A stretch of DNA of 64,000 nucleotides from JAFEDN01 sp963818985 (GCA_963818985.1 CAWFUJ010000009.1:186001-250000); one strand, 5' to 3'; shown: positions 28,455-38,276, counted from the stretch's first letter. Made by a program: numbers and translations. The notes: generated from the sequence alone by a model not told the origin.

Positions 28455-31400
28455 ATGAAGGAATCTTTATCACCTCCCAACGAAGTCGAATTAACCACTT
28501 CTTCGCCCCTGGAAACAGAAATACAGGAACATAAACCTCCCATGGAACAGATGCAGAATTCCGATTTGGGAGGGCAAATCATTCCCATGATTCAAAGAGA
28601 ATCATTTTCGCGACCAGAACGACAAATATCAGAGGCCGTCGAGATATTGACTGATGATCATACAGATGAAAAGCGCAGACCCACCGATACACTCATTCAG
28701 TCCGAGAAAAAACTGGATTCTTCGCTTTCAGTGCGGGAACTATCGCCTAGTGTACGGATCGACGAACCGACAGGAAGTTTCGCCCTGTCTGGGGACTCCC
28801 AAATGCCTCCGCTCATCGAGGAAAAAGCAGCGGGTTTGCAGGCTTTTTTAAGCAGTCTGGGCATTACCTTTGAAGATTTACAGCGTCTGGATATTCCCGA
28901 AGAGCCGTTGCGTCAATTATTTGAGCAGGAAACCACCTGCTATAGTGCGTTTAAGTGGGGCCGCTTTGAGGGAATTATTGACAACGCCTTGCAGGGACTC
29001 CTGCTTTCTCGTAACGATTTGCAGTTAGGGAATAAAAAAAACTACCTGTCTCCGCGAATACGTCCTCACGAACATTCGATTTTATTGCAACACCGATCAA
29101 GTTTGAGAAAGGCTTATGCAGCCAATAAATTAGTCGATGGCATCCGTTTGGGAGTCCTTGGATTCGTACGCGGTTTTATTACTATTATGTTGCTTTACCG
29201 GTTAGGATCATGGGCCAGTTCAGGCCAACGCGATTTCAGCGCTTTTGAAGCCATTTTTAGCGGCAATAATCAAAAAGGCATCGATAGTTTAACCGGTTTG
29301 CTAGCGGGACTTGATCCGTCGATATTGCGATTTATTTTGACTTCTCCGCTGATATTAGGAGCGGCGCAAAGCCTGTTTGAATTTGCTACTGCTCGGCAAG
29401 ATAGTGAGAAAAAAGTAATCCAGCGCATTGAGGTGCTGGCCACTTATTTGCTTAAAAGTCCGGGATGGAAAAGAGATGTCCTTCTTGAAAGCATTCCCAT
29501 TTTTTCCCGCCTAATTTCGGTCAGCGAGCAGACTCAGCAATTGACACAATCGCTGAATTGGAATGGGAAATTAACCCTGGAAAGCCGTTTGAATGCTTTT
29601 GTGATGATACGTCAAATCGCCCAGCGCGGTAGAAAAATACCCCAGTGGACTGCAATGGAGAGTCTGGCAAGACTGGCCTGGGGGATTGGATTTAAAGATT
29701 TCCCATTATTACAAGCTGCTGGTTATGAACAGGCGCTGTTAAAGCAATTGCTATACATCAAGGCGCATGCTTTTGCAGACTTGGTGTCGCTTTCACAAAA
29801 AGCTCCCGAAGAAAGCGCTATTAGGACTGTGCCTCGACGTCTGTTTGCCAGTTATTTGCTGTGGTGGTTAGGGCAATCGACTTCGTGGTGGCTGCAGCGG
29901 CTGCCTTTTTTCTCATTTAAAGCCAGTGTGTTAATGCTGGAAGTTTATCTTTTCTATAACATTATTGGCAGTTTGGAAAAAGCCATTAATTGTCCCGATA
30001 AACCCGGATTTCAACTCGGGGATGGTTATCTGCCTTGGGCGTCGGATTATTCCAGCACGTGTTTTGCAAGACGGATCTCTTTGTTTATTCAATATGACTA
30101 TTTACAAACGACTCAGCAGCTGGTTGCCGAAATTCCAAGATACCACTTAGCCGATTTCGTACACCTTGATTTGCAAGATAGATATATAACAGAAAATGAT
30201 ACTCAATCCATTATTCAGGCAATAGTTGCTCAAGACGCCTCGTTAAAATATCTGTATATAGGGATGAATGCATTTTATGACTTACCACTCGATTTCTTTG
30301 CTGATTTACCGCAACTACAGTACTTAATACTCAGTTGGACACAACTTGCTTCTTTATCACCCGGCATATTTAACGGATTATCACAGTTGCAATGTCTGGA
30401 CATATCGGGCAATTTTATCAGCAATTTACCTCTCAGAATATTCAATGGCCTCAGTCAATTGCAAACTTTAATATTATCGCACAACCCACTGAACAGGATA
30501 ACACCCGGAGTATTTACAGATCTTATCCAATTGGAGGTTCTAGACTTATCTTCCTTACAGATTGCTAACCTATCATCCAGTGTATTCATGGGCTTAAACC
30601 AACTACAGTCCTTGACCCTCTATGGCAATCCCTTGAATAGTTTACAGCCTGGCGTTTTTACCGATTTAAGTCGGTTAGAATATTTAGACTTATCTTGGGC
30701 ACAACTTAAAAACTTGTCAGCAGGAGCATTGAACGGTCTCAGTCAATTACAATCTCTCAATTTAGCAGGTAATTTTCTCACGGATTTACCTGCTGGACTA
30801 TTTACTGATTTAAGTCAGCTACAGTTTCTGGATTTATGCGGTAATTTACTCAATACCAGCGCTTTCATCGCCATCCTTTCATCACTACCACCCACGTTAA
30901 TTTCACTAAATGTTTCTCAAAATGTGATAACCAATCTTCCCAACCATATCATGAATTTATGGCCACCCGCTCTGCGAATTTTAGTTGTCGGCGGCAATCC
31001 ATTTATCCCTGCGACACTGACGTCAGTTTGGATGAACAATTTTCCGATTCAACTAACCGATTTTTCAGTCAGCGCATCACATCGTATTGTCGACATATCC
31101 ACTGAAGCCTTTGCCGGGTTTGGACAATTGCGATCCTTAAATTTATCTTATAATCTTCTCAGCAATTGGTCATCAAGCACACTCTCGGGCTTAAGTCAGC
31201 TGCAGGATTTGGATTTATCCGGCAATCTTTTCATTACTTTTCCACCCGCATCATTTGCCAGTTTACCCCAATTACAATCACTGATTTTAACAGGTAGCCC
31301 CATCAGCAATTTATCCGCAGATGTTTTTTCGGGATTAAGCCAGCTTCAGCAACTGGATTTGTCTGGCACTTCTCTCAGCTCCTTACCTGATAATGTGTTT

Positions 31401-32492
31401 ATGAGCCTGACTCAGTTACAGTCTTTAACTATCACTAACAATGTATGGCTATTCAATTTGCCATCAGGGCTATTTTCGAATTTATCGCAATTACAGTATT
31501 TAGATTTATCTTTTAATAATTTAACTTCATTTCCCGCTGAATTATATACTCCCTTAAATCAGTTACAACTATTGAATTTTTCCAGCAATCTGATCAGCAA
31601 CGTGCCATCGGGCGTGTTGACCGGTTTAGTGCAATTGAAGATATTGGATATATCATTTAACGAATGGAGTTCTAATTCCCTGAATAATATTAGTGTAAAT
31701 TTTCCTTATCAAATTAATCAAATCATTAGCTCAGTTTCCACTCGCAACGGTACTTATTTGGATAAAAATGTTAATAACTGGGGAATAAATATAATACCAT
31801 GCTTGACTCAATTGGATTCTCTTTGGGTTAAAGGTGATTTTGAAGATTATGTCTTCAAAGTGGGTCTTAGCTATTTTATTAATCTAGAGAATACACTTCT
31901 TCAACAGTTGTTAAGAAATGCTTGCGAAGAACAACTTTGCCATGCCAACTTACCCCCACAGCAATTATGTCATCCAGAGACAATTTCCAGTTCACAAATA
32001 GTAACCCCCGCCGCTTATTCAGATCGCTCGCCGATGTTTGCGCAAAATCGACAGAGGAAGACTGCATGGCAATCGACACAATTTGCTTCGCCTCGACTTG
32101 AAAGCAGCGCTGATTTTTATTTCCCTAACTCTTCGTTGACGCCAACGTTATCATCCGATGTCACTACGCTTGGTGACCAATCGGCTGACGATTCTACCAA
32201 CTCATTAGCAGCGCCTGTCGCCATCAGCGCTGCTATTCTTGGTTTAATTTTACTTTATAAAAACTCTACGTGGATAAAAGCCATCGTTGACACTGGCTGC
32301 CAATTTTTGCAACGCTGCTGCAAAAAAGCAAAACCTACTAGCACTATACAACGCCAGTTCAGCCCGGCAAGCACATCTCCACACTATACTGTGTTTACCA
32401 GTTCATCTTCTTCAGTAAAAAAAGTTTCTACTCCCACCGTTTCTCCTGAAGTCATACGGGGAAAATCGATATCAAATCACTCATCATCATAA
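28455..32492 (+). CDS. Giant leucine-rich-repeat membrane protein (mobile-element cargo)
   Basis: A 1,345-residue protein. Residues 1-120 are polar and acidic. About 200-560 is helical with hydrophobic stretches (for example RLGVLGFVRGFITIMLLYRL). About 570-1080 holds some 19 leucine-rich repeats of mostly 24 residues with the pattern LQxLDLSxNxLxxLPxGxFxGLSQ, the extracellular-type LRR of eukaryotic receptors. A Ser/Thr/Pro linker follows, then a membrane helix near 1253-1270 (APVAISAAILGLILLY) and a basic, Cys-containing tail. GGAG precedes the ATG; TTGACA at 28367 may be part of its promoter. GC content appears higher than in the neighbours, especially in the first half. It is the cargo of the IS982-bounded element. 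A host-interaction role is inferred. Confidence 0.9.
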   Translation: MKESLSPPNEVELTTSSPLETEIQEHKPPMEQMQNSDLGGQIIPMIQRESFSRPERQISEAVEILTDDHTDEKRRPTDTLIQSEKKLDSSLSVRELSPSVRIDEPTGSFALSGDSQMPPLIEEKAAGLQAFLSSLGITFEDLQRLDIPEEPLRQLFEQETTCYSAFKWGRFEGIIDNALQGLLLSRNDLQLGNKKNYLSPRIRPHEHSILLQHRSSLRKAYAANKLVDGIRLGVLGFVRGFITIMLLYRLGSWASSGQRDFSAFEAIFSGNNQKGIDSLTGLLAGLDPSILRFILTSPLILGAAQSLFEFATARQDSEKKVIQRIEVLATYLLKSPGWKRDVLLESIPIFSRLISVSEQTQQLTQSLNWNGKLTLESRLNAFVMIRQIAQRGRKIPQWTAMESLARLAWGIGFKDFPLLQAAGYEQALLKQLLYIKAHAFADLVSLSQKAPEESAIRTVPRRLFASYLLWWLGQSTSWWLQRLPFFSFKASVLMLEVYLFYNIIGSLEKAINCPDKPGFQLGDGYLPWASDYSSTCFARRISLFIQYDYLQTTQQLVAEIPRYHLADFVHLDLQDRYITENDTQSIIQAIVAQDASLKYLYIGMNAFYDLPLDFFADLPQLQYLILSWTQLASLSPGIFNGLSQLQCLDISGNFISNLPLRIFNGLSQLQTLILSHNPLNRITPGVFTDLIQLEVLDLSSLQIANLSSSVFMGLNQLQSLTLYGNPLNSLQPGVFTDLSRLEYLDLSWAQLKNLSAGALNGLSQLQSLNLAGNFLTDLPAGLFTDLSQLQFLDLCGNLLNTSAFIAILSSLPPTLISLNVSQNVITNLPNHIMNLWPPALRILVVGGNPFIPATLTSVWMNNFPIQLTDFSVSASHRIVDISTEAFAGFGQLRSLNLSYNLLSNWSSSTLSGLSQLQDLDLSGNLFITFPPASFASLPQLQSLILTGSPISNLSADVFSGLSQLQQLDLSGTSLSSLPDNVFMSLTQLQSLTITNNVWLFNLPSGLFSNLSQLQYLDLSFNNLTSFPAELYTPLNQLQLLNFSSNLISNVPSGVLTGLVQLKILDISFNEWSSNSLNNISVNFPYQINQIISSVSTRNGTYLDKNVNNWGINIIPCLTQLDSLWVKGDFEDYVFKVGLSYFINLENTLLQQLLRNACEEQLCHANLPPQQLCHPETISSSQIVTPAAYSDRSPMFAQNRQRKTAWQSTQFASPRLESSADFYFPNSSLTPTLSSDVTTLGDQSADDSTNSLAAPVAISAAILGLILLYKNSTWIKAIVDTGCQFLQRCCKKAKPTSTIQRQFSPASTSPHYTVFTSSSSSVKKVSTPTVSPEVIRGKSISNHSSS

Positions 32493-32522
32493 TAGGAAAG
32501 TATCCAATTTAGAAGAATCAGC

Positions 32523-33409
32523 ATGGATATGACGCATCAACTTACGACTATTTTTTGCGAAATCGATGATTTTTGCAAGGAATTAGATAAATATATTCAC
32601 CATCGTTTATTACCTGGACAAATTAAAGGTCGGCGTGGGCCTGCTTGTTCATTGACGATCAGTGAGATAATGACTATTTTGGTGATGTTTCAAATGGTTC
32701 GGTTTCGAGACTTTAAAACATTTTATGAAGGATTTTTACAACCTTACTGGCGATCTTATTTTCCACACTTGCCTGGTTATCATCACTTTATTTCCCTGAT
32801 AAAAAGAGTTATTTTTCACATGACGTTATTTACTCAACTCAAATCCGGAAAGCGAACAGGTATTTATTATATTGATTCTAGTTGCTTGCCCGTGTGCCAC
32901 ATCAAACGCTCTAGACGACATAAAACTTTTGAAACGGTTGCTGATTATGGACGTACGTAGGTGGGTTGGTTCTTTGGTTTAAAATTACATTTAGTCACCA
33001 ATGATAAAGGCGAACTGATTGCTTTTAAAGTCACTCAAGGTAATCGGAATGATTGCAAAGAGGCTTCCTCAGTTCTCAAAGCACTGCAAGGATTGGCCTT
33101 TGGGGATAAAGGATATATCGGTAAGAAACTATTTGACGAGTTATTTGAGAAAGGATTGAAATTAATAACTCGATATCGAAAAATATGAAAAATAAGCTTG
33201 AATTAAGCGATTATGAGAAACAACTTTTAAATCAGCGCAATTTAATTGAGACAGTGATTGACCATTTGAAGCACCATTATCATGTCTGGCATACCCGGCA
33301 TCGTTCTGTAATCAATGCCATGACTCACTTAGTCTCTGCATTGGCCGCTTACGCTATCGAGCCTCTGAAATTATCAGCTATTAAATTAATCGCGAAAACT
33401 CCTAACTGA
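32523..33409 (+). pseudogene. IS982-family transposase, one stop and one frameshift
   Basis: Three pieces form one transposase of about 295 residues. 32523-32960 runs from MDMTHQLTTIFCEIDDFCKE to the first Asp region YIDSSCLPVC, ending in an in-frame TAG (GRT-stop-VGWFFG). 32961-33188 contains GDKGYIGKK with the second Asp. 33185-33409, one base out of frame, contains NLIETVIDHLKHHY with the Glu. The DDE residues are all present, but the two lesions make the protein non-functional as written. The stop codon lies within the right terminal repeat. The LRR gene ends 30 bases upstream. Confidence 0.88.
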
Positions 33410-33412
33410 GGT

Positions 33413-33419
33413 TCTACTA
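33413..33419. repeat. Target-site duplication, right copy (TCTACTA)
   Basis: Second copy of the 7-bp repeat bracketing the element. In the ankyrin gene (minus strand) it reads TAGTAGA and forms part of codons CTA GTA GAA. Confidence 0.88.
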
Positions 33420-34536
33420 GAGTTTTCACCGCTTCTATATCTCCCTCCTGACAAGCGTAATAAAGACCAGTCATTTCGAAATTTTTTTCTGATAAAAGGC
33501 TATCTATCTTTCCACCTTTTTTTATTAAAGCGAGAATAATATTTGGATTTAGTTTCTTTACTTTTGTTCCTCCAAATTCTCTACATGAAGTCGCTAATCC
33601 CATAATATTTTTTTCATTTTTTTTTGATTCAAAAAATGGTTCAGCTTTCGATTCTAATAAGAAATTTACCATTTTCTCATGACCATGATAGGTAGCCTCC
33701 ATAAGAGGAGTTCTAAGTTGTTCTTGAGGATTTAAACTTGCTTGATACTTTCTTATATTTTCTTTAGTTTTTTTATATTCTTTTATTTTGTTTTTAGATA
33801 AAGCTGATATTCCAATTGTAGACTGAATACGGCTAGAGAATGAAGAAATATCTGTTTGTGGATAAAACTCTAAAAGAAGTTTTGCATAGTCAATTTCCCC
33901 GTCCTTTGCAATTTTGTGTATGATTCTAGTGCCCTTAAAAGTAGTCACATTAGGGTTGGCTCCAATCTGTAAAAGATAGCTAAATAGATTAAAATTTCTT
34001 TCTCGGTATGCAATTTCTAAAAAACTATAATAATCCTTTCTATTATTAGAAAAAAGTATATTTAGATTAATTGGAAAAACCTCGTAAGCTTTTTTAAAGA
34101 ATTTTTCATTCCCTAGTGAGATCATCAAAAAAAAATGGTGGGGAGTTAGATGGCAACCTTGATCGATAACTTGTTGTATTGCCTTATCATCACCCCTAAT
34201 AGCCTCGGCGATGAGAGTCTTTCTATTAACGTTTAGATTTGTATTAATCTGATTTAGAGTTTGGATAAGTTCATCAATGCTGTCTTCCGGTAATAGATCT
34301 AGTCTCTTGTTTAATAATTCATATAATTTAGTTGGATTGCTACTTTCTTTTTTAATTTCTGTGTTGATGATTTTTAGTTTTTCTTCTAGGGACGGAATAG
34401 GTTCTGCTTCATTTAACTTAAACTCTATCAATGTTTCCTCAGGGGCGCTTGTATCCGTTGGAGTTATACTGGGTGGTATTTGATTTGTAAATACCGCAAT
34501 TTGTTTCTGCTTTTGCTTCTGGGAGCATAATCCCAA
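33413..34536 (-). pseudogene. 5' part of the interrupted ankyrin-repeat gene
   Basis: About 374 codons. Ankyrin-like units are visible near residues 90-125 (AIRGDDKAIQQVIDQGCHLT), 165-200 (FLEIAYRERNFNLFSYLLQIGANPNV), 280-300 (TPLMEATYHGHEKMVNFLLESKAEP) and 350-373 (GLYYACQEGDIEAVKTLVE). As written the frame runs 21 codons into the mobile element and stops at 33349. The proper continuation is at 28254 and downstream. There is no ATG; the open stretch begins at TTG 34536. Adding one A in the run near 34556 would instead join it in frame to the gene upstream (34554-35147). Likely a host-directed effector, now broken. Confidence 0.82.
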
Positions 34537-34553
34537 GATTCGTTGATAAATTT

Positions 34554-35147
34554 TTATTTTAGTTCCCTCAAATCCCCCAAATCACTGATCTCTTGTAGTA
34601 AAGGGATTAATGTTTCAATGTTTTTTATGTATGATTGTAAATTCTTGTCAATATCCCTACTTAAATTTTCAATCAATAGTTCTTTTTTACTAATTTGAAC
34701 CCTTAGTCTGTTAGTTTCTTTTTCGATACTGTCCATGATTTTGGTAAAAGTAGGTAATGCACTAAGCTCAGCATGGTTTTTAAGCCGTGCTTCAAGCACC
34801 AAAGGAATTTCGAGATATTCTGCCCCTTCTTTGATAGAGAGGCCTTTATAAATGCTTTGGGAATTAAAATAACAATGTATCTTTCTTGATATCATTTCGT
34901 CAGGATGAGCGAGTGTCATGGTAAGGTGAAAAGCGGTGACATAGGGTTTCTTATCATTATAAAATTCAAAACAAGACAGGTGTTGCTCAGTGATACTTAA
35001 GACTTGATCTTTAAATTCTATTTTATCTTCGGAGATATCTAAAGGTTTTAAAAAGTATTGCTGATTTTCTTTATCGGTGTTTAGTTCAAAGTTTTGTTCT
35101 CTATAGTTAATTTTTCGCAAGAATGAGAAAATAGGATTTTTTTTCAT
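34554..35147 (-). CDS. Hypothetical protein, probably the N-terminal part of the ankyrin gene
   Basis: A 197-residue protein, family unknown, starting MKKNPIFSFLRKINYREQNF, with a coiled-coil-like helix near residues 140-190 (EKETNRLRVQISKKELLIEN). It ends LRELK-stop in a run of A. One additional A there would continue as ELKIKIYQRILGLCSQ straight into the ankyrin frame, which lacks an ATG of its own. I therefore suspect one original gene of about 800 codons, broken by this shift, by the transposon and by a third shift near 27850. As a separate gene it would be a small cytoplasmic protein of unknown role. Confidence 0.6.
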   Translation of the reverse strand: MKKNPIFSFLRKINYREQNFELNTDKENQQYFLKPLDISEDKIEFKDQVLSITEQHLSCFEFYNDKKPYVTAFHLTMTLAHPDEMISRKIHCYFNSQSIYKGLSIKEGAEYLEIPLVLEARLKNHAELSALPTFTKIMDSIEKETNRLRVQISKKELLIENLSRDIDKNLQSYIKNIETLIPLLQEISDLGDLRELK

Positions 35148-35289
35148 GAGGAAAGCCTTTCATTTAGTTCAATATGGTTGTTATTTCAATTTTATCACAA
35201 GCCTACGGAAGGTTCAAAATAGATAAAGTATGTTATACTGCGGTCGGCAATTCTCGGTGAATTTCGAACTTCTTGAGGAGGAGGTGGAT

Positions 35290-36360
35290 ATGCTGTCTGA
35301 AATTAAAGTTAGAACGTTAAAAGCCAATCAGGCTCCCGGCACATTGCTATATACAGGTGACAATACCCCGGCAGTAAAACCTTTGCTGAGAGTAATGCAT
35401 TACTCTCAAGAAGGCTGCCAGGAAAAGACTGAGTCCAATCTTTCTGAGGATTTAATCACGCCTTCTGAGGGTGGGTTAACTTGGATTCAATTAGAAGGGT
35501 TGCAAAATATCCCTTTGATGGAGCAGTTGGCGGCCTACTATAATTTGCACCCATTAACTGTAGAAGATATTCTCAATGTAGAGCAGCGTCCAAAAATAGA
35601 AGAATTTGATAATTATATTTTTATTACTTTGAAGGCTTTAAAACTGTCGAAAAATAAAAAAAGTTTTAATAGCAGAAATTTAAGCATCGTTCTTGGTAAA
35701 GATTTTTTATTATCCTTTCAAGATGAGCAATCTTCCATGTTTGATTCGATCCGTGATCGTATCAGCCGCCACCCTGAGCATTGGGCCAAAAAAAGAGGGA
35801 GCGATTATTTGGGATATCGATTATTGGATACGGTGGTCGATCAGTATTTTTTTGTCCTAGAGCAGATAGGGGATCAGATAGAAAAAATTGAAAAAAAAAT
35901 TATAACTAATCCTACTAAACGCCTCGCCCGAGTTTTATATCGTTTAAAAAATAAAATGCTAATCATTCGAAAAGTGATCTGGCCGTTACGCGAAGTACTT
36001 AATCATTTATTAAACGTTGAACAGGATTTCGTTACCTCGTCGACTAAGCTTTATTTGCGCGATGTGCATGATCATGCCAGTCAAGCCATGGACGTTGTCG
36101 AGACATTTCGCGAAATGTTATCAAATATGCTCGATGTTTATTTGTCAAATTTAACTTATCGAATGAATGAGATCATGAAGGTTTTAACGATTATTACCAC
36201 TATTTTTATACCTATCACATTTATAGCAAGTATTTATGGCATGAACTTTAAGTATATGCCTGAATTACATGTCAAGTGGGCATATCCACTCATAATAATA
36301 CTCATGGTTATTGTGGCGGGTTTAATGCTTTACTATTACCGCCGAAAAAAATGGTTATAG
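35290..36360 (+). CDS. corA: CorA family magnesium/cobalt transporter
   Basis: A 356-residue CorA protein. The cytoplasmic N-terminal part has TWIQLEGL and HPLTVEDILN. A long helix (DQYFFVLEQIGDQIEKIEKKI onward) leads to two C-terminal membrane helices with the signature YGMNFKYMPE, which forms the selectivity loop, and a basic tail. The ATG at 35290 follows GAGGAGGAGG, so the upstream open frame is untranslated leader. CorA takes up Mg2+ as a pentamer. TTATACT near 35233 could be a -10 box. Intact. Confidence 0.95.
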   Translation: MLSEIKVRTLKANQAPGTLLYTGDNTPAVKPLLRVMHYSQEGCQEKTESNLSEDLITPSEGGLTWIQLEGLQNIPLMEQLAAYYNLHPLTVEDILNVEQRPKIEEFDNYIFITLKALKLSKNKKSFNSRNLSIVLGKDFLLSFQDEQSSMFDSIRDRISRHPEHWAKKRGSDYLGYRLLDTVVDQYFFVLEQIGDQIEKIEKKIITNPTKRLARVLYRLKNKMLIIRKVIWPLREVLNHLLNVEQDFVTSSTKLYLRDVHDHASQAMDVVETFREMLSNMLDVYLSNLTYRMNEIMKVLTIITTIFIPITFIASIYGMNFKYMPELHVKWAYPLIIILMVIVAGLMLYYYRRKKWL

Positions 36361-36572
36361 ATTAACTAAAACCTTTATAGCATTAAACTCCCTACATGGG
36401 GGAACGACAATCGGGGCAAAGTATAATCAACTTATCCCCAACATCGTGAATATTTCCCGCTTCATTGCAAGCATCGGCTCAGCCCAGTGGATCATAAAAA
36501 TAGTTTGCAACTCATCCGTAAATTTAGTAAATTCTCCCACGAACTGTTACCCCTAATAATAGAAAAAGATCC

Positions 36573-37133
36573 ATGATAAAGAATTTCCTATGCATTTGTT
36601 TTTTTGTTTTAATGGTTTTTCCACAAATAGCGCTGCCTGAAACTTTCTCATCGGGTTCCGTCTATACTGTATGTTTTACGCCAGGCCAAGATTGTACGCG
36701 TGAAATCGTTGAAGTTTTAAATCATGCTCAGCAGAGCGTGTATGTGCAAGCGTATAGTTTTACTAGTCAACCCATTGCCAGTGCATTAGTGGAGGCTAAA
36801 AAGCGTGGCGTGGATGTCAAGGTGATTTTAGATAAAAGTCAATTTAAAGCTGAAAAATATTCTTCTTCTAAATTTCTTGATAACCAAGGAATTCCAGTTT
36901 GGATAGATTCAAAACCCGCCATCGCTCATAATAAAATTATGATCATCGATGGAAAAATTGTTATAACCGGTTCTTTTAATTTTACTAAAGCAGCTCAACA
37001 AAAAAATGCGGAGAATTTACTGATCATTCATGATCCCTTCCTGGCAAAACAGTATTTCAATCATTGGCAATTACGCCAAGCTCAATCTTATCTATTAAAT
37101 GAATATCATCCACGTTCAAGAAATTTGGGTTAA
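36573..37133 (+). CDS. Secreted phospholipase D-family nuclease (single HKD)
   Basis: A 186-residue protein with a signal peptide (residues 1-22, ending ALPE) and one PLD domain. HNKIMIIDGKIVITGSFNFT near residue 115 is the HxK(x)4D motif plus the trailing GSFN. Single-HKD proteins of this size act as dimers, as in the Nuc endonuclease, and are often periplasmic. It may cleave nucleic acid or phospholipid. The 212 bases upstream hold no recognisable feature. zapE follows 9 bases downstream. Confidence 0.88.
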   Translation: MIKNFLCICFFVLMVFPQIALPETFSSGSVYTVCFTPGQDCTREIVEVLNHAQQSVYVQAYSFTSQPIASALVEAKKRGVDVKVILDKSQFKAEKYSSSKFLDNQGIPVWIDSKPAIAHNKIMIIDGKIVITGSFNFTKAAQQKNAENLLIIHDPFLAKQYFNHWQLRQAQSYLLNEYHPRSRNLG

Positions 37134-37142
37134 CTCACATAG

Positions 37143-38246
37143 ATGACACCTTTAGAGCATTACCAAGCTTTGATACAAACAGGTGAATTGGAAATTAATT
37201 CGCAGCAAGAAAATGTGGTGAAGTACTTAACCCAGGTTCGTCATCATTTAATCCAGCGACAGAAATTACCTTGGCGAATGTTTGGTAAAATAGTCCGACT
37301 ATTCAAGCTAAATTTGCCCCCAGTCACTGGTTTATATTTATGGGGCGGTGTAGGTGGAGGTAAGACCATGTTGATGGATTTTTTTTATGATTCTTTACCT
37401 ATCCCCAAATTACGGTTGCATTTTCATGCTTTTATGCAGCGATTACATAAAGAATTGCAAGAAATGCAAGGACAAGTCGATCCTTTAACGGCTATCGCCA
37501 ATCGCTTATCCGCACAATACCAGGTCTTTTGCTTTGATGAATTTTTGGTGACGAATGTCACTGACGCTATGTTATTGACGGAATTATTTAAAGAATTTTT
37601 TAAATTGGGCATTTGTTTAGTGACGACTTCGAACTTACCTCCGGATGAATTATATGAAAATGGTTTGCAGCGGGAACGATTTTTAGCGGTCATTATTCTT
37701 CTTAAAAGTTATACTAAAGTGTCTCATTTGTTTTTAGTCCATGATTATCGTCAACGCTCACTAGAGCAAATTGCCAGCTATTTTACGCCTCTGGGTGATG
37801 AAACCAATCAAGCCATGAACCATGTGTGGCAGCATATAGTTAAAAATGATGCTCCTGTTACTCAAAAATCATTAGTCATTCTGGGTCGTGAAATTGCAGT
37901 GATTCAACAAACTGATCGGGCGATTTGGCTTGAGTTTTCTATTATTTGTGGGAGGCCACGTTCATCCCAAGATTATTTAATTTTAGTAGAAGACTATTCT
38001 GTCGTTATGATCAGCAATGTGCCTTGCTTGGAAACCACATCCAAGGATTTTCTAGTTTCGTTTATAAATTTAATCGATATTTTATATGATGCTCGAGTGC
38101 GGGTTATTATTTCAGCAGCTGTCCCTATTAATAAACTATATACTCGAGGTGGATTTCGACCAGGCTTTGAGCGAATCGAATCACGTTTATCAGCAATGCA
38201 GTCTAAAATATATTTAACTGAAAGTTCGAATCGAGCTAGAGGATGA
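37143..38246 (+). CDS. zapE: Cell division ATPase ZapE (AFG1 family)
   Basis: A 367-residue AFG1/ZapE-type ATPase. Walker A is in LYLWGGVGGGKTMLMDFFY (E. coli has GVGRGKT) and Walker B in FCFDEFLVTNVTDAMLL, followed by TTSNLPPDELYENGLQRERFL. The C-terminal half contains FSIICGRPRSSQDY and LSAMQSKIYL. In E. coli ZapE modulates Z-ring constriction under stress. Length and order agree with the family. It follows the PLD gene closely and is followed by a palindromic repeat. Confidence 0.93.
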   Translation: MTPLEHYQALIQTGELEINSQQENVVKYLTQVRHHLIQRQKLPWRMFGKIVRLFKLNLPPVTGLYLWGGVGGGKTMLMDFFYDSLPIPKLRLHFHAFMQRLHKELQEMQGQVDPLTAIANRLSAQYQVFCFDEFLVTNVTDAMLLTELFKEFFKLGICLVTTSNLPPDELYENGLQRERFLAVIILLKSYTKVSHLFLVHDYRQRSLEQIASYFTPLGDETNQAMNHVWQHIVKNDAPVTQKSLVILGREIAVIQQTDRAIWLEFSIICGRPRSSQDYLILVEDYSVVMISNVPCLETTSKDFLVSFINLIDILYDARVRVIISAAVPINKLYTRGGFRPGFERIESRLSAMQSKIYLTESSNRARG

Positions 38247-38276
38247 ACAATGTAGATGTTGGCGAGATTCCTGGAT

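Larger units (their letters stand above)
28255..33412. mobile_element. 5,158-bp IS982-type composite element carrying an LRR gene
   Basis: The left end starts ACCTCAGTTAGGAGT and the right end is its exact inverse for 15 bases. By hand alignment the similarity continues, with about 54 of the first 64 bases identical. Both ends are flanked by TCTACTA. Inside are a vestige of an inverted transposase end (left), a 4-kb LRR gene, and a decayed IS982-type transposase gene reaching the right end. Both outer boundaries are thus right-hand IS ends facing outward. No copy of the terminal repeat was found just upstream of the transposase, so the IS seems to have lost its own left end and the whole block moved as a unit. 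Insertion was into an ankyrin gene, whose frame is restored when the element is excised on paper. Confidence 0.88.

Noticed and set aside
28340..28534. Small frame upstream of the LRR gene
   Set aside because: It overlaps the LRR start in another frame and has no ribosome-binding site; the stretch is better read as leader.
37143..38246. Suspected internal deletion in zapE
   Set aside because: Compared block by block with E. coli ZapE from memory, all segments are present and the length agrees.
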